Part shown: in pieces, positions 25,401 through 33,847 of the stretch | Layout of the letters: each line of letters opens with the position of its first letter | Numbering within the stretch: position 1 is the stretch's first letter | From: Symsagittifera roscoffensis | Lineage: Eukaryota > Xenacoelomorpha > Acoela > Convolutidae | NCBI RefSeq assembly: GCF_963678635.1 | Contig: NC_087065.1 | Location: forward strand, 23,951,254 to 24,015,253 | Direction: 5' to 3' | DNA length: 64,000 nucleotides | Program-made: the position numbers and the translations under genes | The notes under the pieces: model-generated | The model's input: only the letters and a program-made list of their open reading frames with translations | Database searches by the model: none | Told to the model about the DNA's origin: nothing

Positions 25401-28400
25401 CAAAACAGGGTCTTTTTATTGCTTTGGGAGAGCTCGGAAAATCAATCTGATCGACCTAAAAAAAAAAAAAAGGTCGTCAAAATTTTCGAAAATTTTTTGA
25501 AAATCCGCCCCCCCCTCGAGAAAATCCTAGATCCGCCCCTGGTTCTATTCTATGCAGAGGAACTTTTGCAATTTTGATTTCGCTTTTAAACACAAACTCA
25601 TTTTTTCTTAACGATTCAATTGAAAAGAAAATTATTTTTTGACACTATTTCAGGTTTTTCATCCTTGTTAAACTTTCTAGGAAAACAAACAGGCGAGGTG
25701 TGTTGTTAAGTTTTTTTTTGTTATGCTTAATAGAAACGGCTTTTTTTATGCAAAAACCGCATCTCTTAAACTGTTTCCTCCTTTTGCAAAAGGGGAAGAT
25801 TTGTTTCTTGGTACAAAAATTACATTTGCTAAACCATTGAACTATTTTTGATAGGGGTGGTAATTTGTTTTAGACACTCTAGGGTGGGAGGGGTGGTTCT
25901 TTAAAGATGTCCCAAAAGTCTAAGTTGTGATTTTTGGGCTTCTTGATTCAAATAAAACTACTTTAGAGGAGAATAATGAAAATTGTTATAACAAAAAAAA
26001 ACGAACCAAAAATTGAACCACAGATAAATCAAAACCAAACTTAAATCGCGCCCCAAACCAAGTTACGGAATATTTGGATAGCCGTATTTTTTCAGCAGAA
26101 AAATTTTGCCCCTCAAAACACCACATCATTAGTTAGAGAGTATAATAGAAATATAATATCCAGTTAAGTTAGTATGAATATTGCACCATTTTGTTCCCAA
26201 AGTGTGAAACAAAAAGTAAGCTTTGTACTCACACTACATTTGTGACTGTCGAGGGGAAAGAAGAACATCTTCATAGGGCAGGCGGTTGTCAAAATGTAGC
26301 GAACAGAGTAGAAGATGGAGCCATTTTTGTCTATCCGAATACACACGTTGTCATTCTTGTCATCGACCGGAGCAATCGACACCGCAGACTAAAAATAGCA
26401 GTTTTTTTGTTTAATTGTCTCGTTAATTTCAACAGGACACATGTGAACAATCTACCCCTACAGATACCAAGTGAGCAATCTCTTCCCTTAAGTTAAATGG
26501 CAAATTCAAGCAGTAGGGCCTGTATGTACCATGCTCAAATCTGATTGGCTGAAAAATTATACTTTTAACAAGGTGAGCGATAGCCTCTCTAAATTGGTTT
26601 AAGGGGAGATTGTTCTCTTGGTCCAAAGTTAGTCCAGTATTTTGGTAAGATATTATTGTGTACTTCATTTTTAACAGGAAATGGAAAAGTTCAATGACTA
26701 ATTGGCAAAGATTAGTGAATCTCGTTAATTTTCCACTGGTTTTTGGTGGTTTTTGACTGGGTTGTTTTGTATTTAACTTCAAAATTTCGAACGAAAACAC
26801 TTTTTATGACAGAGCAATTTTAACGCCAAAAAAAAGAAATGGGTCAAAATAGCAAAAACGCAGAACGTTTAATGTACGATTTTTTTGAGCATTTAAATAA
26901 ATAAGTCAGTCAAAACCACAAAACATGCATTCAGCAAAAATAGCAGAAACACAGTTTTTCTCGAGAATGAAAACCTTATTGAGCATGAATTTTTTTAGCA
27001 TAAAAACCAGTCATTCAAACGACAAAATGTGATTCAGCAAAACAGCTCTATTAGCTCTATCAATTTTTTGAGACTTCAGACTTCAGACAAAAATCATACT
27101 TTCAACACCAAAAAACGTTTATTCAGCAAAAAAAGCAAAATTACAGTTTTCTTTGATATATGCTTTATTGAGCATGAAAATTAGATGATCAAATGAAAAA
27201 AAAAACTTGTACTCAAACGCATAATGCAAAAACGCATAATGCTTTAAAGTTTATTGCTAAAAAGTCTCACTAAAATCCGAAAAGAACTGATTTTAACAGA
27301 TAAAAAATGGTTTAAGTGCTTACCTCGTTACGCTTAAAGATTTTATCGAGAAACACTATCCGAATCTTGTTAACAACCCCCCCCCCCATTGTTGCAATAG
27401 GGGCGAGAATCGTAACAAGGAATCAGATTAGTATATGCTTAACTGATCAATTCTCTCTTTATAGGGAGGGGGAGATTCGTTACAAGGTACCAAAGGGGGG
27501 GGGGGAGGATAGTTAACAAGATCCCTCTATCCATTTTACCATTTTAATCGATTACAACGGCTTGTAGTCAATTTTTAAATTTTTTTTCAGTGTGCTATTT
27601 TCATTTGTTCATCGTGATCGGGGTAGGGAGGGGGGGGGGGGGGCTGGGTTGTGATTGAGGGACGTGGTGTGGGAAGAGAAATTGTGGGAGGGGTGGCAAA
27701 CTATGGGGCAACATCGTGTCGATCATGTGAATGTATGTTTTTGTTCCGGTTTTAGTTAGTTGCATACAGAGACAAATTTTGCATACAGAGACAGATAATG
27801 ATACATCTATGAATCTTAGATATTTAAAGTTTCACTTTTCATTTACAGGTTGCTTTCAAAACACGTTTTTTATGAATCTTCTCTCGTTTCATTAGCTTCT
27901 AGGTTGTGGAATCCTTTTCCTTCTATAGACAGCAAAACTGAATGATTATGTTTGGAATGATTACGAGTTTTATTAAAAGCTATTGTTTTTTGTTCACGCA
28001 TAATTTCGCAGTTCATCAATTTTTTACTGCATTTTGCGCTGAACAAGTTTCTATAATATTGATTTAAAATTACCGGATATAATTATTTAAAATTCTGAAC
28101 AGAATTTTTTTCGAGTTCACTACCTTTGTTGAGGCGCAATCTATTTGGCGAATTTTCAAACCAAAATCATACCCTCAAAATGGTTCAACTAAACAGGGTC
28201 AATTCCTGTAAGAAAAACTACTATCAATTCTTTTTCATTTTTTTAATTGAACTATATGAGTTCACCCGTTTTGACGGTACAGTTTTGGTGCAAAATTTAG
28301 CCAAATAAATTGCACCCTTGCAAAGCTTGAAAATTTGCGAAAAACTTCTCTTCGTCAATTTTGTTCAAACTTAACAGAGTATGAAAAAACGGGTCTGATT

Positions 28401-31400
28401 TTTAAAAAAATTAATTCAAACGGTTATTTTGGATCAGAACTATGGAAGCTGGTTCACCACAAAAAGTAGTGAAAAAATGATGAACTGCAAAAACATGCCT
28501 GAACAAAAAACTAGAATTTAATGAAAAATATCATAAGAATCCTTCCCGCATGAGAATAGCCCCCGTAAAAGTCAGACAAAATCGTATCCGCTCAAAGTCC
28601 TGAATGTTTCGACTGCCCTTTAAATTGTCTCAAATAGTTTTTGATAAACTGAAAATCGGTAAATGAAATTTTAGATTGATGATATCAAAGCTTAAGTATT
28701 AAAATTTGAGTCGTGTATGGAGTGATTTCGACCAATTAACTCGTCTCAATTGAATTTGAACAATTTTGTAGTGCGGGAAAAATATCATGCGTGATTACCT
28801 CGCGTTACACCTACAAGTTTTTTCGCAAAAAGCTTAGTCAGGATAAAATATTAGTGTTCGCACTCGGTAGGGCCAAGAGGTTCCCGGGATTGATACCCCG
28901 AGTGAGGAAATAAAATATATTTTTTGGAATTTGGTCTAAGGCAAAAACTACCCCGAGCATATATATTCCTTACTTTCCTCGAGGTCAAAACAAAATCGTG
29001 TTTTAATGGATCAAAATGAGAAGAAATAATTTCTTTTTATTATATTTGCATTTTATTAATAAACTGTGTCCCTGATATCAACAAAATAAGAAAGTTGAGA
29101 TTAGCCAGAAAAATAAATTGGGTTGTGACGTGAAGTTAGGAACGGGAAAAGGCGTCTTAAGAAAATGCAAAAAAATTACTCATATTAAGACAAAGCCATG
29201 AATGTTTTGGCTCCCTTGTAAAGTCAGTTGAGTAGTGATCACCTTAAATAAAATTATTAAAAAATTGAAAGTTCTAAATTTTTTCTCAAACTTTTGAGAA
29301 TCATATCCTCAAGCGCTAAGTAAAACACAAAATGTTTTTTTTTGTATTAACAGTGTAAAAACAAACTAAATAGCATACCTAAATTACATCACGCATTTTT
29401 ATTCCAAAATGACTAAATTGGCAACCTTTACACCCCATAACTTTACAAAAAATGATCACAGGTAAGAAAAGTCCGAACAGTCCGAACAATAACCCGGATC
29501 CAGTTCATGATTTAAGTTTAATGGTTTGAAAAACGGTTAAGGATTTGATTTTATCGGAATGAGACGTAAATTTTGATAGGAGCAGTTTGTCATTAAAGTT
29601 GCCATTGAAATAGCAAATTGATTTGAAACAATGTCAACGGCTAAATCGGAAAAAAGCTAACATAGTTTTACTTAAACAATACAAATGCGAACATAGTTTT
29701 ATAGATTTCAGCAGTAAAATTATTCTTGGTTTTAGCTGGCTGAATTGGATTTGGTTGTTTTTGAGAAAAGGAGGATATTCATGAGTACATTCGAAAAAAA
29801 TTCCAACGAAAAAGGTTTACGTGAAAAAAGTCCATTATTGGAGCTGAGTCGTAGAAAAGTTGATCATTACAAAAAAATCATTCACAAAATGGAATAATTT
29901 AAAACATTCTGCTCAATCTAAGGATTATTTTTTTTTCCTTGCAAGTTTTGATTTTTAAATAAAAATGCAAAGATTGTTTGAAAAATGAAACATGCAGCGT
30001 AAATTTCATAACTCAAAGCTGAATAGATGAATGTAATATCCAAACATTTTTTTATGTGTTTCTTATGCGGAAAATAAATCGCAAATTGATTTCCAGGTAC
30101 AGCCCAGTTGTCAAAATTGACCGATGTTCTGGTCGATTTGTCGTAAGTAGTGAGTAATGGCCAAAAAAGTTGCATTTCTTTTTACATAATTTATACCTGA
30201 AAGTAGAAATCTGGTTTCCAGATGACATCTGCAAAATCCTTCCCCATAGTGATGCGATCGGTGCACATGTCCTCGGAACATTCGCTGTGGTTGGTGCCGC
30301 GGAGGTTTTTGTAAATCTGATGCCATGTGCTATTCAGCCGAGAGTCATTCCAGGAAGCCTGCATAAACAACCAGCATCGAAAGTTATTCTGGAGTGATTA
30401 ATGATTTTGTTTCGTTTTATTTTTAAAATGTTTTTCCACGCATAAAAAAAAAAGAAATGAGTTGAGTGATAGATCATTTTGAAACCCTTTCAATTGTTTC
30501 AAGCCCAGCGTCGAGAAAAACCGGGCTGAAATTTTGAGTTTTAGAGTATTTTCGAGGATTAAAGCTGTCGAATAAAGCGATCGAGTAACATTCGTATAAT
30601 AAAAATTATAGATTTGTAGGTCAGAAACTTGATTTTATTAAACCAAAACTAGTTTTGGAAGCTTCATTTAACGCTTTTTTGCCAATAAAAAAACTTCTGA
30701 AGTATTTGAAAAATTGTAGAGTAAAATGTTTTTTATAGTTGTTATTGATGTTCATTTTGGGATGTAGGGATAAATATAGGGATGTTCATTTTGGGTGTTT
30801 AAATGAGAAGAGGGGTGGAGAGGCTGAGCTAAGTTTTTTGAATGTGAGTAGGTGTTAAAAATTGGGTAGGCTGTGATTAATGCATAAAAACGTCCAAACT
30901 TCTCAAAAAATTAGGAAAATGTCGGATTTTAAATGGATTGTAAAATAGTTAAAATCTTCAAGTTAAAAGTAATATAAAGGATCGTGCCTACACAAAACAG
31001 TCCCACTCAAAACAATTCAGATCGAAACAGTCCAGAAACGTATGAAACTGAACAGAAAACATTCCAATTTTAAGCAGTCCAAAAAAGAGTCCCAATTTGC
31101 CATTGTTTTTAAAACCGCTAGGCCGAGAATTGTCCATTGTATAAGCAACATGAACAACAAGTTAGTTAATACAGCAGTCACAACTGCAAAAGTTGGACTT
31201 TTTTGCTTGGGCTGTTTTGTATAGGCACCAATAGATTATATTTGCTTGCATTGCACCAATTTGTAATTATACTCGACTATAAGGACAACAGTTTTGAATA
31301 CAAATTATGATTATAATTGAACTTTATCATTGGATCTTTAGTGTGGGTAGCTTGATTTCACAAAAACAGTTCTGGGCTAATCGTTCGAGGCCAAACCGTG

Positions 31401-32686
31401 TATTCTGTGGATTGCAAGCGAAATGCGCAGCAGGCCGAAAATAAGGTTGGTCGCGGAATAGTTTTGTTTGATGTTTTTGCTGATTTGGATTCCACGAACG
31501 CATGGCTGAAAATATATTGCTCAAAATTGCTCCAAAAACAGGCGAGTTTGTGAAATCTTTAGCACAATTTGCGAAATCTGCAAATTTGTGGAATCTAAAA
31601 ACGAATAAGAAAATATAGGTAAATTAAAAATATGCTGTTGAGGAATCTGCAACTGTAAGCGGAACCCGCAAAATGCAAGCGGAATTCGCAAAATGTAAGT
31701 GAAATCCGCTCACAATTACGGAATCTGGCTACAGTTTACGGAAGTAACTAGCATTTGCAGAGACCAGAACAACTACCTATGTCCGCTCGGTGTGGAATCT
31801 GTAGCAAAACCAATGTTCCGACAAAACTAACGTTACACGTATTTTAACGCGGATTCCACGAAGGTTTTGTAAGTGGAATCCACTTACAACTTGAACAAAT
31901 TTGAACGCTTGTCTCTGAATTCCAATAGCCCCTACAGACACCTAATGTTGTGCCTATCCAGTGCACAGTTTGGCTTCGTAAAGTTTTCCCGTACCCCATC
32001 GTTGGATTTTAATTTTGAAAAACAAGTTTATTCATAAGATAATAAAAATCTGGTGAACAAACTAATTATTGTGAACAATTTTGCTCTTCATACTTGACAT
32101 CGTAAAATCACGCATCACATCACGTATAAATTCAATTAATTTATTCATAAGGTAATAAAAATCTAATTTAATCAAAACGCATAAAATTGTGCATAAGATC
32201 ACGCATAAATTCAATCAATTTAATCATAAGGTAATAAAAATCTGGTGGAATAAACTAATAATTGTACTTTCATACTTTACATAGTAAATCTACGCATTCA
32301 TCCATAATACACGTGAAATAACTATACAAATTGAAAAATTGAAATTTGTGCGTGGGAGGTGATGGAAAAGGGCTCATTCTGAAGCATTTGAGAAAAACCT
32401 GATAAATCCTCCAACCAGCTGGAAAGTGTGAGTTAGATTGAAAAATTTGGGTTCTGAAAACCTGTAGGAATACATCTAGGACAGCTGTCATGTCTGCCTC
32501 AGACACACTTCTGATGGAGTTGATGAACAGTCCTACTTCTACCTTGTCCTGACTCAGCCCCTCATTCGGTCGCACTCTTTTGTCGTAGTCGGGGTCAATA
32601 GAGGGCACACAGGACACAAGTGACAGCCCAGTCACGTGACAGAACACGACGAGTAACGCGAGGAATTGATTGCGAAAATGGCTCAT
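13359..32686 (-). CDS. Cys-loop ligand-gated ion channel subunit, gene A (7 exons, complete)
   Basis: Exons 32686-32462, 30358-30197, 26388-26233, 18912-18788, 18519-18385, 14065-13717 and 13448-13359 join in frame to 1242 bases, about 413 residues, normal for a pentameric ligand-gated channel subunit. In order: signal peptide; extracellular domain with WNDSRL, the loop A motif IWKPDFYF and the Cys-loop CPMKMFFFPLDSHKC (13 residues between cysteines); TM1 after an R-x-x-RKYQIYLL lead; TM2 after SWVNFWI; TM3; a short cytoplasmic loop; TM4; then the stop. The subunit should sit in the plasma membrane in a pentamer gated by a small extracellular ligand. The ligand is unknown; the vicinal cysteines of nicotinic alpha subunits are absent. 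The layout is closest to glycine/GABA/GluCl-type subunits, but TM2 begins TPERAGL (Glu at -1'), predicting cation conduction. One intron has a GA donor. Transcripts would settle the exon list. Confidence 0.85.
13717..14065 (-). CDS. Gene A exon 6: TM2, TM3 and cytoplasmic loop
   Basis: The acceptor (ctcattttag) is followed by one base of a split codon and then WVNFWINPECTPERAGLTIT. TM2 has Leu at 9', and the TM2-TM3 loop is AQRFPSTSDFKMVDLY. TM3 runs to about IETVLAAVLF. A lysine- and glutamate-rich cytoplasmic loop of roughly 45 residues follows. The 3' boundary is chosen at AGA|gtgggt because it gives the phase 0 that exon 7 needs; the open frame continues to 13657 without it. The end is therefore less certain than the start. 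Confidence 0.8.
14268..14400. repeat. Foldback (inverted) repeat
   Basis: The left arm (TATAAAAGTGAAAAAAATAA ... ACAATGCTTT) is matched, imperfectly, by the reverse complement of the right arm (AAAGCATTGC ... TTATTTCTCACTTTTCTAG). The arms are about 55-60 bases with the centre near 14335. This is probably a small hairpin-type MITE. Confidence 0.6.
14610..15030. repeat. G/C-skewed low-complexity stretch
   Basis: The plus strand is C-rich in the first half and G-rich in the second, with runs of 8-9 C or G, so the halves are roughly complementary. A similar stretch lies at 51700-52060 and may be the same repeat family. ORFs through it are compositional artefacts. Confidence 0.5.
15330..15537. 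repeat. Pair of ~40-base direct repeats
   Basis: AGATCGATTAAAAACTACC followed by AGAAGAAACTGTCGATAAA at about 15333-15373 is repeated with small changes at about 15498-15537. The second copy directly precedes the GGAATCC-motif repeat. Confidence 0.55.
15538..15790. repeat. GGAATCC-motif dispersed repeat, copy 1 (partial)
   Basis: It starts with ACGAGGCCAAACTGTGCATTC and contains several short palindromes of the form GCGGAATCCGC. It matches 31385-31985 along its left half, including the TGCTCAAAATTGCTCCAAAAA stretch, but I do not see the right terminal inverted repeat here. Confidence 0.6.
16454..16986 (+). repeat. R530 hairpin repeat, copy 1
   Basis: A full-length copy running from GTTCCGACTTTCGGTACGAA to CGAGCAGTCTTG. 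It has the first hairpin (CTTTCG/CGAAAG), the central CG-rich palindromic block (TTAACGCGCGATATATTTCG and on) and the terminal hairpin TCAGGGC-TTC-GCCCTGA. It has no ORF and no pol III boxes. The next copy follows 30 bases later in the same orientation. Confidence 0.85.
17017..17559 (+). repeat. R530 hairpin repeat, copy 2
   Basis: A full-length copy in direct orientation with the copy at 16454-16986 and highly similar to it throughout. All three hairpins are kept. Confidence 0.85.
18385..18519 (-). CDS. Gene A exon 5: loop C region to TM1
   Basis: The acceptor gagtatag is followed by codons for DYESSTNTYMGDLYTEHV, then IRMSRKYQIYLLTIYLPSSS, which is the pre-M1 arginine lead and TM1. The donor after CTCAA is gtaatc, phase 2, as in gene B. 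With exon 4 it totals 260 bases, exactly the single exon of gene B at 62627-62886. Confidence 0.82.
18520..18787 (-). other. Gene A extra intron with GA...AG boundaries
   Basis: Alignment to the unsplit gene B exon leaves only the junction ACCAG|gaatga ... gtatag|AGACTAC in frame: 18 codons across it align without a gap. The donor is GA, not GT. No in-frame GT occurs before the reading frame from exon 4 ends in TAA. The intron is 268 bases and AT-rich. GA-AG introns are rare in most animals but known in larvaceans. A mutated donor or an assembly error is the alternative. Confidence 0.65.
18788..18912 (-). CDS. Gene A exon 4: extracellular beta strands after the Cys-loop
   Basis: The acceptor (tgctttag) is followed by IRIGTYKYHDKQVKLNISPK and LSGMYPSQETANFKLADFKL. 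It aligns residue by residue with gene B's RMGTYKYYDDQLRLRYAPRL. It begins in phase 0 and ends two bases into a codon at ACCAG, before the unusual GA donor. Confidence 0.82.
19389..22850 (+). mobile_element. Ty1/copia LTR retrotransposon fossil (decayed)
   Basis: Scattered matches lie in copia order on the plus strand: a gag-like piece near 19.5-19.85 kb; an integrase piece near 20.63-20.71 kb (NGVAEVYNQTVVEMARCLL, the classic copia stretch); the start of the reverse transcriptase near 21.54-21.6 kb (SSNYDKWREAMQTEAD); an AFLHRMLNEDFYLEQ-type piece near 21.86 kb; and an RNase H piece near 22.5-22.7 kb (GEADIEWNGNADERTSTIGC). Integrase before RT separates it from the gypsy units. It is heavily broken, with tens of interruptions, and old. 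LTRs were not found, so the ends are approximate. Confidence 0.75.
24540..24915 (+). mobile_element. hAT-type MITE, diverged copy
   Basis: It shares the order of blocks with the copy at 25204-25541: GACCCCCTGCCAAC, a GGCTGACTGACC stretch, TTGCCTGCG, a TTTTGGTCGGCCTAA block, then a poly-C run and CTCGAGAAAATCCT. The terminal repeats have decayed, so the ends are approximate. Confidence 0.65.
25136..25168. repeat. Perfect 12-bp-stem hairpin
   Basis: TAAAGCTTGTTA and its complement TAACAAGCTTTA flank an 8-9-base loop. It lies about 30 bases left of the hAT-type MITE. It is not followed by a T-run and no function is assigned. Confidence 0.6.
25204..25541 (+). mobile_element. hAT-type MITE with perfect 8-bp target-site duplication
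   Basis: The element starts CAGGGGCGG and ends CCTAGATCCGCCCCTG, giving CAGGGGCGG terminal inverted repeats. It is flanked by identical GTTCTATT copies at 25196-25203 and 25542-25549. An 8-bp duplication and CAGGGGCG ends are the hAT signature. At 338 bases with no transposase ORF it is non-autonomous. The ORFs here lie inside the MITE and are not genes. Confidence 0.9.
26233..26388 (-). CDS. Gene A exon 3: Cys-loop
   Basis: The 156-base exon begins after ctatttttag and encodes SAVSIAPVDDKNDN, then RIDKNGSIFYSVRYILTTA and the Cys-loop CPMKMFFFPLDSHKC. The donor is gtgagt. Its length, phases and donor position are identical to gene B's exon at 63318-63473. Confidence 0.92.
26467..26624. repeat. 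Small inverted-repeat element (MITE-like)
   Basis: The left end ACCAAGTGAGCAATCTCTTC pairs with the reverse complement of the right end, ACCAAGAGAACAATCTCCCC. The arms are about 30 bases with several mismatches, and the total is about 158 bases. Confidence 0.6.
26840..27180. repeat. Degenerate tandem repeat
   Basis: About three diverged units share an ATTCAGCAAAA...AGCAAAAACACAGTTTT block and a TATTGAGCATGAA block. The period is roughly 100-140 bases. Confidence 0.5.
27365..27523. repeat. Small MITE-like element with ATCTTGTTAAC ends
   Basis: ATCTTGTTAAC followed by a C-run at the left is matched by a G-run followed by GTTAACAAGAT at the right. It is about 159 bases. No clear target-site duplication was found. 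Confidence 0.6.
28565..28990 (-). repeat. R530 relic, old copy
   Basis: A diverged minus-orientation copy: TCCTGAATGTTTCGACTGCC at its left resembles the R530 terminal block, and CTACCCCGAGCATATATATT near 28.96 kb resembles the R530 start. A local stem (CACTCGG/CCGAGTG, 28861-28904) lies inside it. Confidence 0.5.
29195..29485 (-). repeat. R530 relic, partial old copy
   Basis: It keeps GCCATGAATGTTTTGGCTCC and the CCATAACTTTACAAAAAATG / ATCACAGGTAAGA blocks of R530 in minus orientation. It is strongly diverged. Confidence 0.45.
30197..30358 (-). CDS. Gene A exon 2: loops D and A
   Basis: The acceptor tgtttatgcag is followed by ASWNDSRLNSTWHQIYKNLR and ends DVIWKPDFYFQ before gtataa; 162 bases, phase 0 at both ends. 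WND-x-RL and IW-x-PD-x-YF are family-wide motifs. Compared with glycine receptors the segment between them is about 17 residues longer and contains a C-x4-C pair (HSECSEDMCTD) and two N-glycosylation sequons (NST, NHS). No long ORF marks this exon, so it is easy to miss. Confidence 0.9.
30984..31228. mobile_element. MITE-like element, GTGCCTA ends
   Basis: The left end GTGCCTACACAAAACAGTCC pairs with the reverse complement of the right end, GTGCCTATACAAAACAGCCC. The terminal inverted repeats exceed 20 bases with two mismatches. It is 245 bases with no transposase. Direct flanks do not show a clear duplication, so the superfamily is open. Confidence 0.75.
31385..31985. mobile_element. GGAATCC-motif MITE-like repeat, copy 2 (both ends)
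   Basis: The left end CGAGGCCAAACCGTGTATTC pairs with the reverse complement of the right end, CGAAGCCAAACTGTGCACTG. Many GGAATCCGC/GCGGAAT motifs fill the interior. The copy at 15538-15790 is the same family. Confidence 0.7.
32030..32250. repeat. Tandem repeat, ~100-base period
   Basis: ATTCATAAGRTAATAAAAATCT occurs three times (near 32031, 32139 and 32223), with an intervening CACGCATAAATTCAAT block twice. About 2.5 copies. Confidence 0.65.
32462..32686 (-). CDS. Gene A exon 1: signal peptide and N-terminal helix
   Basis: Translation is placed at the ATG at 32686-32684; the upstream in-frame codons have no other ATG. MSHFRNQFLALLVVFCHVTG is a typical signal peptide. The mature start includes DPDYDKRVRPNEG, then VEVGLFINSIRSVSEADMTA and VLDVFLQ, the conserved first beta strand of the channel family. 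The donor after CTACAG is gttttc, phase 0, and the next residues (ASWNDSRL) continue the family alignment. Confidence 0.88.
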
Positions 32687-33832
32687 TTGGTAACGTAACT
32701 GAATCAATCAAATAAAAGTTTTCGTTTAAGCGTTGAGGGCAGCTGAAAACGTGTTCTTATATTATTCCTAATTGTTTCATCAAATTTGAAAACAACAAAA
32801 ACAAAAAAATATATATGACATCTGTGAAGCCAAGTCAGCTTTTAACCACTTCGAAAAATTGATTTTCGGCAACCTAAAGACTTCAAAAAATAGAATTCCT
32901 TGATACTGGCTTTTTTCTGTTTTTTTTTTGTCGTTTTTTTTCCGCATAGCTTGCCACAAATATGTTCCCACATGCAATTTTGTCCTGTAACTTGCTTTTT
33001 CTGCATAATTATAAGTTGATTATACGCTCTGTATATCAGCCCAGCTCTGAATGTCAGGATTGGTTGATTTGATAGGTAGCTTTTTTAAATACAACTTTTT
33101 GATGAAACTAATAGTCTTTTGGAAGACAGTTAAATGAATTCATCCGTCGATCCGTCGATACCTCTTCTGAAACAAACTTCTAAAAATACCAAAACAATCA
33201 TAAGAAAAACAATTAGCAATCTTCAAGTATTCACTATCAATCCAACTTTAATTAGCCGCTGCAAAAAACTCTGAGATAAACCAAAAGTTTGAAAAAAGTC
33301 TTCTCCACTTTTTTCAATATATTTATAAAGAATGTTTTTCCCGTGATGGGAAAGAATAGTAAAATTGTACAATTTGCGCCAAGGGAACAAATAAAAGCAT
33401 TAAAATTTCAGAATAAACTAAGCAGCATTGGTTTTTTCGATAGACATCCCTAGTGAAATGCAAATTTCACCAGTATTCTCGAAAAGCAATATATCTTGCA
33501 ATAAACCGTGCAAATGAATAACTTGTTCTTGCTTTTATCTTGTAAAATTTTTCCAAGACACGCATTCATTTTGAAAGATTTTTACAGTATTTGCAATCAA
33601 TTTTTAAGAAATAAGCAAGACTTTCCATCTAAAACAATTTGAAATTTTTTTTTACTGGTGATCTTAAGTACGTTTAGAGCTTTCTAAAATTTCTGCTTGT
33701 TTCTAGCAGATACACAACAAAGAGACAAGGGAGAGATTGCAAAAATTTGTTTGCCCTAGGGCAAAATAAATTTAAGAAACTTGCAAAACTGCACGCAAAA
33801 ACAATGTTCCTAAAATTATATACAATTGTTTT
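32687..33832. other. Upstream region of gene A / left flank of LINE
   Basis: AT-rich DNA that should contain the gene A promoter, reading leftward. I see no TATA box or start site I would defend. No other gene is recognised. Confidence 0.45.
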
Positions 33833-33847
33833 AGCCTAATTGTTGTG

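Larger units (their letters stand above)
18913..26232 (-). other. Gene A intron 3, 7.3 kb
   Basis: It contains a decayed Ty1/copia fossil (19389-22850) and two hAT-type MITE copies (24540-24915, 25204-25541). The stretches 22850-24540 and 25542-26232 are AT-rich, with a few poly-C/poly-G tracts and no recognised gene. Confidence 0.65.
26389..30196 (-). other. Gene A intron 2, 3.8 kb
   Basis: It contains small inverted-repeat elements (26467-26624, 27365-27523), a degenerate tandem repeat (26840-27180), a poly-G stretch near 27.63 kb and two old R530 relics (28565-28990, 29195-29485). The rest is AT-rich with nothing recognised. Confidence 0.65.
30359..32461 (-). other. Gene A intron 1, 2.1 kb
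   Basis: It contains two inverted-repeat elements (30984-31228, 31385-31985) and a short tandem repeat (32030-32250). A motif shared with 39.47 kb and 45.72 kb lies near 30.47-30.54 kb. Otherwise it is AT-rich. Confidence 0.65.

Noticed and set aside
25279-25577. ORFs in and around the hAT-type MITEs (25279-25577, 46531-47055).
   Set aside because: They are inside non-autonomous elements, rich in low-complexity Lys/Pro stretches, and not conserved between copies.
28861-28904. tRNA-like fold (CACTCGG/CCGAGTG around GGTTCCCGGGATTGA).
   Set aside because: No second, third or acceptor arm and no anticodon arm; it lies inside an old R530 relic.
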